Assembly: GCA_040235415.1 (NCBI GenBank) | Contig: JBECKR010000263.1 | Span: forward strand, 1-9,237 | DNA length: 9,237 bases | Direction of reading: 5' to 3' | DNA from: JBECKR01 sp040235415 | GTDB lineage: Bacteria; Acidobacteriota; Polarisedimenticolia; Polarisedimenticolales; Polarisedimenticolaceae | In this document: positions 1-6,306 of the stretch, piece after piece | How the letters are laid out: each line of letters opens with the position of its first letter | Numbering within the stretch: position 1 is the stretch's first letter | Made by a program: the position numbers and the translations under genes | Notes under the pieces: model-generated | What the model saw: only the letters and a program-made list of their open reading frames with translations | Told to the model about the DNA's origin: nothing | Databases searched by the model: none

Positions 1-130
1 GCACGGCGGGCCGCGCCCGCGGCCCGACCGCCACGGGCCGGCCGGCCGCGAACTTCGCGAACACCACGCCGCAGCGGGCGCAATCCCCCGCGAGGTCGTC
101 CTGCTCGAGCCCGCACCGCGGACACCGCAC
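1..130 (-). CDS. N-terminus of zinc-ribbon protein (partial, runs off left edge)
   Basis: Only the first 43 residues are in the window. They begin MRCPRCGLEQ and continue to a second knuckle CARCGVVFAKF, giving a four-cysteine zinc ribbon (CxxC at residues 3-6 and CxxC at 17-20). This form, ending in GVVFAKF or GVVFAKY, is a common N-terminal cap of otherwise diverse proteins in Acidobacteriota and deltaproteobacteria (family knowledge), so the function of the missing remainder cannot be inferred. The GTG at 130-128 is chosen because GGAGG (144-140) lies 9 nt upstream. Another in-frame GTG at 139-137 abuts the GGAGG with no spacer and is less likely. After the ribbon the chain becomes rich in Arg, Pro, Ala and Gly, which suggests a linker. 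The gene is divergent from the desaturase. Confidence 0.7.
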   Translation of the reverse strand, partial: MRCPRCGLEQDDLAGDCARCGVVFAKFAAGRPVAVGPRARPAV

Positions 131-207
131 CCGGCGCACCCTCCGTCGTTCCGGCCGCGCACCTCGAACATCGGTCCGCCGCGGCGCGATGTCCAGAGCG
201 CGTCGTC

Positions 208-213
208 TATAAT
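208..213 (+). promoter_or_regulatory. Candidate -10 box (TATAAT) for the desaturase gene
   Basis: A perfect TATAAT stands in a very GC-rich 116-bp divergent intergenic region and is followed by CCCCC. Transcription would start near 220, leaving a short leader that contains the GGAGG at 232-236, 10 nt before the ATG at 247. No convincing TTGACA-like -35 is visible at the expected distance. The rest of 131-246 holds nothing else that I recognise. Confidence 0.5.
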
Positions 214-246
214 CCCCCGTCGATCCTGAGTGGAGGTCGAGCGGAC

Positions 247-1212
247 ATGAACGAGCGGGGCGAGAGGCGAGACTCACGGTTCCGGCGGTGGATCCTGCAC
301 TGGTTCGACGCCTCGGTGGCCGAGCGGGCGGCGGCCTCGGATCCGCGGCGCGGAGTCGACCCGAAGCAGGCGTTCTCCCTCGTGTTCCTGCACGCCGGAT
401 GTCTCCTCGTCCCGGGGGTCGGCTGGAGCCCGTTCGCCGTCGCGACCGCCGTCGCTCTGTACGCGCTGCGGGCCTTCTTCGTGACGGCGTTCTACCATCG
501 CTACCTGTCGCACCGCGCGTTCAAGACCTCGCGCCCCGCGCAGCTCGTCTTCGCCGCGCTCGGCGGGACCGCGGTGCAGCGCGGCCCGCTGTGGTGGGCG
601 GCGCATCACCGCCAGCACCACAGCCACACCGAGCAGGAAGGCGACCCGCACTCTCCGCACCGCGACGGCTTCCTCTGGAGCCACATCGGCTGGATCACCG
701 CGAGAGAGAACTTCCCGACGAAGCTGCACCTCGTCCCAGACCTCGCGAGGTTTCCGGAGCTCCGCTGGCTCGACCGCTTCGACCTCGCGGCGCCCGCGGT
801 CTACGCCGCGGCGCTGTTCGCGATCGGCGCGGTGCTCGCTCGCGTCGCGCCGGGGCTCGGGACCGACGGGCCCCAGCTGCTCGTCTGGGGGTTCTTCGTG
901 TCGACCGTGATCCTGTTCCACGTCACGAGCCTCGTGAACTCCGGCGCCCACAGCTTCGGCCGCAAGCGCTACCCGACGCGCGACGAGAGCCGCAACAGCT
1001 TCCTGATCGCCCTCCTGACGATGGGCGAGGGCTGGCACAACAACCACCACCACTACCCCGGCGCGGCCCGCAACGGTTTCTTCTGGTGGGAGCTCGACGT
1101 CACGTACTACGCGCTGCGCCTGCTGGGATGGCTCGGGGTGGTCTGGGACCTGAATCCGGTGCCGCGGCGGGCACTCGTGCCGAAACGCGCCGCCGTCCCC
1201 GAGGCGTCCTAG
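247..1212 (+). CDS. Membrane fatty acid desaturase (acyl-CoA/acyl-lipid delta-9 type)
   Basis: This 321-residue integral membrane di-iron desaturase would introduce a cis double bond into a saturated acyl chain, most likely at delta-9, and so adjust membrane fluidity. All three histidine boxes are visible: HRYLSH (residues 84-89), HRQHH (121-125) and HNNHH inside GEGWHNNHHHYPG (264-268). The extra conserved NSGAH (231-235) typical of the stearoyl-CoA desaturase/OLE1 family (PF00487, COG1398) is also present. Hydrophobic segments lie around 43-80 before box 1 and around 183-230 between boxes 2 and 3, which fits the usual four-helix topology with cytosolic metal ligands. There is no fused cytochrome b5 or ferredoxin domain, so electrons must come from a separate carrier. 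ATG 247 has GGAGG 10 nt upstream. The gene is convergent with the isomerase and overlaps it by 4 bp. Whether the substrate is acyl-CoA, acyl-ACP or lipid cannot be read from sequence. Confidence 0.93.
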   Translation: MNERGERRDSRFRRWILHWFDASVAERAAASDPRRGVDPKQAFSLVFLHAGCLLVPGVGWSPFAVATAVALYALRAFFVTAFYHRYLSHRAFKTSRPAQLVFAALGGTAVQRGPLWWAAHHRQHHSHTEQEGDPHSPHRDGFLWSHIGWITARENFPTKLHLVPDLARFPELRWLDRFDLAAPAVYAAALFAIGAVLARVAPGLGTDGPQLLVWGFFVSTVILFHVTSLVNSGAHSFGRKRYPTRDESRNSFLIALLTMGEGWHNNHHHYPGAARNGFFWWELDVTYYALRLLGWLGVVWDLNPVPRRALVPKRAAVPEAS

Positions 1213-2813
1213 GCGCCCTTCGATCGCCCTCTCGCGTAGATCGCGTCGAACGGGGTCTTCCCGGCGCGGCGCACGACGCCCCGTCCGGGGTTGGCCGCGA
1301 GGTGCTCCAAGACGTGGAACGCGGTCTCGATGTCGTCCGGGTGACCGGCGAGCTCCGCGAGCCGCTCGCAGGTGCCGCCCTCCGAGCCGAGCTTGTCGAG
1401 CGCCCGCTGGATCGCCCGCTGGACCTCGAGCACCGAGGCAGCCGCCTTCTTGCCGGCCTCGACTCCGGGCTGATGGTAGGCGTTGACGTTGACGAGCGTC
1501 GCGTACAGCCCGACGGCGCGCTCGTAGAGCGCGATGAGCATCCCGACCGAGCGCGCGTCGACGCGCTCGATCGTGAGGGTCATGGAGCGCCGGCCGTTCT
1601 CGCGGAGCGCGCGTCGCGTGCCGAGCAGGAAACCGTTCAGGAAGTCGCCCGAGGTCGCGTCGGACTCGACCTCGACCTCGGCGCCGCGGCGGTCCCGCAT
1701 CACCTGGATGAACGTCACGAAGAAGTTCGGGACGCCCTCGCGCAGCTGCTGGACGTACGCGTGCTGGTCGGTCGAGCCCTTGTTGCCGTAGACCGCGATC
1801 CCCTGGTGAACGACCTCTCCGTCCAGGTCGCGCTCCTTGCCGAGCGACTCCATGACGAGCTGCTGGAGGTAGCGGCTGAACAGCTGCAGGCGGTCCTTGT
1901 ACGGCAGGATCACCATGTCCTTGGCGCCTCTTCCGTCGCCCGCGTGGTACCACGCCAGCGCGAGGAGCGCGGCCGGGTTGCGCTGGATCCTGCGCTCGCG
2001 GGTCGCACGGTCCATCTCGGCGGCGCCGTCGAGCATCCCGCGGACGTCGATCCCCTGAAGCGCGGCCGGGAGCAGGCCGACCGCCGACATCTCCGAGGTG
2101 CGGCCCCCGACCCAGTCCCACATCGGGAAGGTCCGCAGGAAGCCCTGCTCCCGCGCCGTGCGGTCGAGCCGGCTGTCCTCCTGCGTCGTCGCGACGGCGT
2201 GCGGACCGAAATCGAGGCCTCGGCCGCGATAGGCCGCCGCGGCCTCGACCATTCCGTTGCGAGTCTCGGGCGTCGTCCCGGATTTCGAGATCACGACCGT
2301 GAGCGTCTCGGCGAGGCCGTCGCCGAGCGCCGAGAGCGTGCGGTCGATGCCGTCGGGGTCGGTGTTGTCGAGGAAGTGCGGCGACAGGCGGTCGTCCGGG
2401 CCGCCGAGCGCCTCGGCGACGAACTGGGGCCCCAGAGCCGATCCCCCGATCCCGACGACGAGCAGCCGCCCGAAGCGATCGGCGCGCTGCGGGCGCACCC
2501 GACCGGCGTGAACGTCGGCGGCGAACGACTCGATCGCCTCCTGCGTGGCGACGATCGAGCGCGCGATCTCGGGATCGGGCGCGAGATCGGGCGCCCTCAG
2601 CCAGTAGTGCCCGACCATCCTGCCTTCGTCCGGGTTCGCGATGGCGCCGCTCTCGAGATCCTCCATGGCGTCGAACGCCCTCGACACTCGGGGCTCCATC
2701 GACTTCAGGTAGTCCGGGGGCAGCCCCATACGGCTGACGTCGAGCCGCATCCCGAGCTCCGGCCTGTCCACGAGCCACGCGCGGTATCGATCCCAAAGCT
2801 CACGCGCCGTCAT
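1209..2813 (-). CDS. pgi: Glucose-6-phosphate isomerase
   Basis: This 534-residue cytosolic enzyme interconverts glucose-6-phosphate and fructose-6-phosphate in glycolysis and gluconeogenesis. The two SIS domains are visible. The first carries VGIGGSALGPQ (about 120-130) and the phosphate-binding SKSGTTPET (176-184). Next comes DWVGGRTS (233-240), equivalent to family signature 1. The catalytic residues expected from characterised isomerases are present: Glu322 in QLVMESLGK, His351 in STDQHAYVQQ, and Lys456 or 457 in YHQPGVEAGKK. The length matches the longer bacterial type with a C-terminal tail of about 70 residues. The ATG at 2813 is chosen because GGAGG (2826-2822) lies 8 nt upstream. The reading frame stays open further upstream to 2882, but that stretch is Arg/Asp-rich and has no such ribosome site. 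The gene overlaps the desaturase end to end and is divergent from the flavin oxidoreductase. Confidence 0.96.
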   Translation of the reverse strand: MTARELWDRYRAWLVDRPELGMRLDVSRMGLPPDYLKSMEPRVSRAFDAMEDLESGAIANPDEGRMVGHYWLRAPDLAPDPEIARSIVATQEAIESFAADVHAGRVRPQRADRFGRLLVVGIGGSALGPQFVAEALGGPDDRLSPHFLDNTDPDGIDRTLSALGDGLAETLTVVISKSGTTPETRNGMVEAAAAYRGRGLDFGPHAVATTQEDSRLDRTAREQGFLRTFPMWDWVGGRTSEMSAVGLLPAALQGIDVRGMLDGAAEMDRATRERRIQRNPAALLALAWYHAGDGRGAKDMVILPYKDRLQLFSRYLQQLVMESLGKERDLDGEVVHQGIAVYGNKGSTDQHAYVQQLREGVPNFFVTFIQVMRDRRGAEVEVESDATSGDFLNGFLLGTRRALRENGRRSMTLTIERVDARSVGMLIALYERAVGLYATLVNVNAYHQPGVEAGKKAAASVLEVQRAIQRALDKLGSEGGTCERLAELAGHPDDIETAFHVLEHLAANPGRGVVRRAGKTPFDAIYARGRSKGA

Positions 2814-2902
2814 GCCGTCGTCCTCCCTCGCGCCGCGACGCGGTCGGTCCGGGTGTCGCGTGTCATCGAGAGCATAGCGCAACCGCTCCCGGCTCCGGCG
2901 AT

Positions 2903-2911
2903 TGGTGTAAC
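2903..2911 (+). promoter_or_regulatory. Weak candidate extended -10 for the oxidoreductase-sirtuin unit
   Basis: The sequence TGgTGTAAC resembles an extended -10 (TGn followed by a hexamer with 4 of 6 matches to TATAAT). It lies 40 nt before the GTG start at 2951 and inside the divergent gap from the isomerase (2814-2950). No -35 is recognisable. On the opposite strand, TATGCT (2876-2871) could serve the isomerase, but that is equally weak. This is a guess from composition. Confidence 0.25.
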
Positions 2912-2950
2912 CTCGTGGCCGCGGTGCAGGAACCGGCCGAGGAGGACCGC

Positions 2951-4369
2951 GTGTCGGGCTGGGACGTGATCGTGATCGGCGGCGGGACGGCGGGTACCTC
3001 CGCTGCGCGCGCCGCGTCGATCGCAGGCGCCCGGACGCTGCTCGTCAACGACGGAGAGCTCGGCGGGCTGTGCATCCTGCGAGGGTGCATGCCGACGAAG
3101 GCGATGCTCGCATCCGCCGAGGCCGCCCACGCCGGAACGGCCGGCGAGCGGCTCGGAGTGCGCTTCGAGGGGTGCGTGTCCGCCGATTTCGGTGCCGTGA
3201 TGCGGCGCAAGGACGCGCTCGTCGCGCGCTTCCGACGCGCCAAGATCGCGAGCGTCGAAGCCCAGGACTACGAGGTGCGATTCGGCCGGGCGCGATTCGC
3301 CGCGGACGGCGGAGTCGAGATCGACGGAGAAGCGGTTCCGGCCCGCGCGGTCGTCGTCGCGACCGGCTCGGTCCCCGTTCTCCTGCCGCTGCCCGGTCTC
3401 GAGTCCGCGACGGTCTGGACGTCGGACGACGTCATGCTCCTCGATCGGCGCCCGGATCGACTGGTGGTGCAGGGCGCCGGCTCGGTCGGGCTCGAGCTGG
3501 CGCAGTTCTTCGCCCGGATGGGAACGGAGGTGACGCTCGTCAGCCGCTCGCCGCTACTGTGGCGATTCGACTCGGAGGCCGGGGAGGAGCTCGCGCGGGC
3601 CCTGTCCCGCGAGCCGAACCTGACGCTCGCCGCTCCCGGAACCATCACCGCCATCCGGCGCGGGCGGGACGGCGCGGTCGTCACGGTCCGGACGGGCGAC
3701 GAGACCGCGGAGCACCGGGCCGACGCCGTGCTGATGGCGGCCGGAAGGCGGCCGGCGATCGACGGCCTCGGCCTCGAGCACGCCGGGGTCCGGCTCGATC
3801 CGGCCGGGATCCCGCACGACGAGGAGATGCGGACGACGAACCGATCCGTGCTGGTCGCGGGCGACGTCACGGGGCGCTACCAGGTTCTGCACCTCGCGAA
3901 CATGGAGGGAGCGGTCGCGGGGCACAACGCCGCCGGCCGCCGCCCGTCGCAGCGGATGGACTACCGGCTACGGATGCACGTGACGTTCACCGATCCTCCG
4001 TTCGCCCAGGTCGGGCTGGCAGAGCGTGAGGCGCGCGAGTACGGCGTCCGCTACGTCTCGGCGACCAGCCGGTTCGCCGAGACCGGACGGGCGATCACGA
4101 TGGGCGTCGAACACGGCCTCTGGAAGATGCTCGCCGACCCGCGCGACGGGGAGATCCTCGGCTCGACGATCGTCGGACCGCGAGCCGACGACCTCGTTCA
4201 CGTCGTGTCGACGATGATGGCGTATCGCGGGACCTCCGCGCACATCGGGGGCATGCCGTGGTATCACCCGACGCTCTCGGAGGTGATGCTCGACCTCTTC
4301 CGGCAGCTCGAGGCGCGGAGATCGTCCCGCGACGCGACGGCGAGCGGGAGCGTGGCGGAGCAGGCCTGA
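2951..4369 (+). CDS. Class I pyridine nucleotide-disulfide oxidoreductase (dihydrolipoamide dehydrogenase-like)
   Basis: This 472-residue cytosolic flavoprotein would pass electrons between NAD(P)H, FAD, a redox-active disulfide and a disulfide substrate. FAD-binding GGGTAG lies at 10-15, the redox disulfide C41-x4-C46 in GGLCILRGCMPTK, the second nucleotide-binding GAGSVG at 175-180, and the FAD-contacting AGD at 303-305. The C-terminal interface domain ends in HPTLSE with the catalytic pair His439/Glu444. These features exclude the thioredoxin reductase class. At the end of the NAD(P) beta-2 strand it reads VSRS (197-200), where lipoamide dehydrogenases usually have Glu. Arg in this area resembles glutathione and mercuric reductases and hints at NADPH use. 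No 2-oxoacid dehydrogenase genes are nearby, so lpdA is not assigned. The GTG at 2951 has GGAGG 5 nt upstream; an in-frame GTG at 2915 lacks this. It is followed after 19 nt by the sirtuin gene, likely as one operon. Confidence 0.88.
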   Translation: MSGWDVIVIGGGTAGTSAARAASIAGARTLLVNDGELGGLCILRGCMPTKAMLASAEAAHAGTAGERLGVRFEGCVSADFGAVMRRKDALVARFRRAKIASVEAQDYEVRFGRARFAADGGVEIDGEAVPARAVVVATGSVPVLLPLPGLESATVWTSDDVMLLDRRPDRLVVQGAGSVGLELAQFFARMGTEVTLVSRSPLLWRFDSEAGEELARALSREPNLTLAAPGTITAIRRGRDGAVVTVRTGDETAEHRADAVLMAAGRRPAIDGLGLEHAGVRLDPAGIPHDEEMRTTNRSVLVAGDVTGRYQVLHLANMEGAVAGHNAAGRRPSQRMDYRLRMHVTFTDPPFAQVGLAEREAREYGVRYVSATSRFAETGRAITMGVEHGLWKMLADPRDGEILGSTIVGPRADDLVHVVSTMMAYRGTSAHIGGMPWYHPTLSEVMLDLFRQLEARRSSRDATASGSVAEQA

Positions 4370-4388
4370 CGCACGGGAGGAGCGGCGC

Positions 4389-5189
4389 ATGGACCCACAC
4401 GCGACGTTGTCGGCACTCGAGGACCGCCTGATCGGCGACGTCGACGCGCTCGCGGCGACCCTCGCGGACGCGGCGGCGGTCGTGGCCCTCTGCGGCGCCG
4501 GCGTTTCGGTCGAAAGCGGCATTCCGGACTTCCGATCGCCGGGCGGCCTGTGGTCCCGTTTCGATCCGGACGAGTACGCCACGCGGACCTGCTTCGAACG
4601 CTCGCCCGAGAAGGCCTGGCTGCTGTACCGCGAGATCGGCCGCACGATCGCCGGGCGGCGGCCGAACGCCGCGCATCGCGCGCTCGCCGAGCTCGAGCGG
4701 GTCGGCGTCGTCCGGGGCATCGTGACCCAAAACGTCGACGGGCTGCATCAGGCGGCCGGCAGCCGCCGCGTCATCGAGCTCCACGGCGTCCACGATCGCC
4801 TGCGATGCGGACGCTGCGATCGCCGCTCGTCGTTCGACCTCGCGGCGCTCGAGGCGGACCCGGTCCCGCGATGCGCCGCTTGCGGCGGCACGCTGCGCCC
4901 GGACGTGGTGCTGTTCGAGGAGCCGGTCCGCCACATGGACGCCGCCGTGCGACTGCTGGCGGGGTGCGACGTGCTCATGGTCGTAGGTACCTCGGCACAG
5001 GTCGCGCCGGCCAGCCTCCTTCCCGGATCCGTCCTCGCCTCCGGAGGCTCGATCGTGGAGTTCAATCTCGAGCCGACCGATCTCACCGCGATCGGGCTCG
5101 GGCCCCGAGGTGCCTTCGTACGGGGCCCGGTCGGGGTGACGCTGCCTGCGGTGGCGAGAGCCGTCGCCGTCGAGCGAGGCTTTCGATGA
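4389..5189 (+). CDS. NAD-dependent protein deacylase, SIR2/CobB family
   Basis: This 266-residue sirtuin removes acyl groups from lysine side chains, consuming NAD+ and releasing nicotinamide and O-acyl-ADP-ribose. The NAD-binding GAGVSVESGIPDFR spans 36-49, TQNVDGLH spans 113-120, and the catalytic His132 is in ELHG. A structural zinc site is formed by Cys140/143 and Cys162/165, followed by LRPDVVLFEE (169-178), GTSAQVAP (200-207) and the adenine-side FNLEPT (225-230). All core residues are intact, so it should be active. The acyl-pocket Tyr-x-x-Arg that marks CobB/SIRT5 desuccinylases is not evident: after Tyr80 the sequence is REI. Preference for acetyl or a longer acyl group is therefore open. 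GGGAGG lies 8 nt before the ATG. It sits 19 nt after the oxidoreductase and overlaps the next gene by ATGA. Confidence 0.94.
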   Translation: MDPHATLSALEDRLIGDVDALAATLADAAAVVALCGAGVSVESGIPDFRSPGGLWSRFDPDEYATRTCFERSPEKAWLLYREIGRTIAGRRPNAAHRALAELERVGVVRGIVTQNVDGLHQAAGSRRVIELHGVHDRLRCGRCDRRSSFDLAALEADPVPRCAACGGTLRPDVVLFEEPVRHMDAAVRLLAGCDVLMVVGTSAQVAPASLLPGSVLASGGSIVEFNLEPTDLTAIGLGPRGAFVRGPVGVTLPAVARAVAVERGFR

Positions 5190-6238
5190 AAGGACTCGTC
5201 TCGTTCCATCCCGTCGATCTGGCGCTGTTCGACGAGCTCGTGACTCCGCTCGTCGCCGGCCGCAAGGTCAACCCGGCCGGCTTCCAGGACGACTCCGTTC
5301 GCGTCAGGCGGAACGCCTGGCACGCGCACCGCACCGTCGTCGCTCTCGAGACGTTCCTCGAGGACGCCCGGCCGCCGGAGGTCGCGCCGGGGGCGGGACT
5401 GCTGGGAAACCTCAAGGCGCGCCTCGAGAGGCTCGACTGGAAGCCCGACGCGCTGACCATCAAGGTCCTGGAGCGGGTCGAGCCCGAGCTCCACCTCGAG
5501 GGTCGGCCGTTCTTCGTGACCGAGGGGAGCGCCGAGCGAGTCGCGCAGATCGTCGAGGATTTCCGGACGGCGTCCACGGGTGAGGCGGCGGAAGCGCTCG
5601 CGCTCGAGCAGCTCGTGCGTCTCGATCGCGACATCGCGAGATCGATCCGGGCCGCCGATCCGCCGGAGCCGTCGCCGGAGTTCACGTTCCGGCGCGACCT
5701 GCTCGGCGAGCTCAAGGCGCTCTTCGATCTCGCGCGTGCGGCCCGCCTCGGCGAGAGCTGGCGCGAGGGCGACGAGCCGGCCAGGGCGGCCTCGGCGGTT
5801 CTCGAGAGCGAGCTGCCGTGGCGCGCGCTCCGCGCGCACGCACGCGTCGTGCCGTTCTGGATCGCGAGCGACGTCGACGGTCTCGACGCGGTGTGCCGCG
5901 CCGCGGGGATCGATCCGCCGCCCTTCCTGGTTCCGGCGTGGCGGCCGTTCGGGGCCGCCTGCGAAGAGTTCCCGGGCTTGCGCTCGCGCCTCGCGACCGA
6001 TCTCCACGGGGAGAGATCGGTCGGTGCCTTCGTGGCGCCCGCGGACGTTCCCGAGCTCCTCGCGTTCCTCGCGACACACGGAGCCGCCGTGATCCGAGAG
6101 GCGGCCCGCCACGACGAGGGACCGGCGTGCGCCCTGCTCCTCCGAAAGATCCGGGAGTGCGCGACCTACGCCGAGCGGCGCGGATTCGGGTACGTCGAGG
6201 CGATGGGGATCCGCCCTCCGCACCTGGCCGACGCCTGA
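5186..6238 (+). CDS. Unrecognised protein translationally coupled to the sirtuin
   Basis: I do not recognise this 350-residue protein. Its ATG overlaps the sirtuin stop (ATGA), so translation is probably coupled. It has no signal peptide or membrane helix, and is rich in charged helices, so it is likely cytosolic. The N-terminus, residues 3-17, reads GLVSFHPVDLALFDE, followed by an Arg/His-rich stretch around 39-50. A mostly helical middle (about 115-210) is rich in Ala, Glu and Arg. The C-terminal part (about 220-350) alternates predicted strands and helices: VVPFWIASDVDGLDAVC at 221-237, VGAFVAPADVPELLAFL at 279-295, and KIRECATYAERRGFGYVEA at 321-339. The segment near 279-295 resembles a small alpha/beta unit in which a value is read and then handled along a helix, but this is only an impression. 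Codon use resembles the neighbours, and there is no sign of transfer. The reading frame is open further upstream within the sirtuin gene, but only as a shadow. Confidence 0.85.
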   Translation: MKGLVSFHPVDLALFDELVTPLVAGRKVNPAGFQDDSVRVRRNAWHAHRTVVALETFLEDARPPEVAPGAGLLGNLKARLERLDWKPDALTIKVLERVEPELHLEGRPFFVTEGSAERVAQIVEDFRTASTGEAAEALALEQLVRLDRDIARSIRAADPPEPSPEFTFRRDLLGELKALFDLARAARLGESWREGDEPARAASAVLESELPWRALRAHARVVPFWIASDVDGLDAVCRAAGIDPPPFLVPAWRPFGAACEEFPGLRSRLATDLHGERSVGAFVAPADVPELLAFLATHGAAVIREAARHDEGPACALLLRKIRECATYAERRGFGYVEAMGIRPPHLADA

Positions 6239-6250
6239 GACGGATTCGCG

Positions 6251-6256
6251 TATATT
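6251..6256 (+). promoter_or_regulatory. Candidate -10 box for the cytochrome fusion gene
   Basis: TATATT (5 of 6 matches to TATAAT) is an isolated AT-rich hexamer 12 nt after the stop of the upstream gene. Transcription would begin near 6263, placing the palindrome at 6264-6281 at the very start of the transcript. No clear -35 is seen. This suggests that the cytochrome gene has a promoter of its own and is not simply the fourth gene of the preceding operon. Confidence 0.4.
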
Positions 6257-6263
6257 CCCGGAC

Positions 6264-6281
6264 GGACCCGTCGACGGGTCC
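6264..6281. repeat. Perfect 18-bp palindrome in the leader of the cytochrome fusion gene
   Basis: GGACCCGTCGACGGGTCC is its own reverse complement over all 18 bases. It lies 7 nt after the candidate -10 and 25 nt before the start codon, next to the ribosome site. It could be an operator for a dimeric repressor bound over the start site, or a 5' hairpin in the mRNA with a 7-bp stem and a TCGA loop. No T run follows, so an intrinsic terminator is unlikely. Confidence 0.5.
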
Positions 6282-6306
6282 CGCATCCGCAGGGAGGACT
6301 CCGACG

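Noticed and set aside
131..171. Minus-strand ATG at 171-169 as start of the left-edge gene
   Set aside because: It is out of frame with the zinc-ribbon codons and gives an Arg/Gly/Ser-rich chain without a domain.
2915..2950. Earlier GTG start (2915) for the flavin oxidoreductase
   Set aside because: It adds 12 acidic residues before the FAD-binding strand and has no ribosome site. The GTG at 2951 has GGAGG 5 nt upstream and begins right at the strand.
274..2969. Very long open frames on both strands (840 residues minus at 274-2796; 893 residues plus at 288-2969) lying across the desaturase and isomerase
   Set aside because: They run through two well-supported genes, are Arg/Pro/Ala-rich with no domain, and lack ribosome sites. 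They are shadows caused by high GC.
4389..6238. SIR2-type anti-phage defence pair
   Set aside because: The SIR2 protein is a compact, zinc-containing CobB-like deacylase with all standard motifs, not the large zinc-free SIR2 domain fused or paired with known defence partners, and no other defence genes are near.
6264..6281. Intrinsic terminator after the sirtuin-coupled gene
   Set aside because: The palindrome is not followed by a T tract and lies after a candidate promoter, so an operator or leader hairpin fits better.
5818..6306. In-frame upstream extension of the cytochrome fusion gene
   Set aside because: It lies inside the preceding gene, is Arg-rich and would bury the signal peptide. 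The GTG at 6307 has a clear ribosome site.
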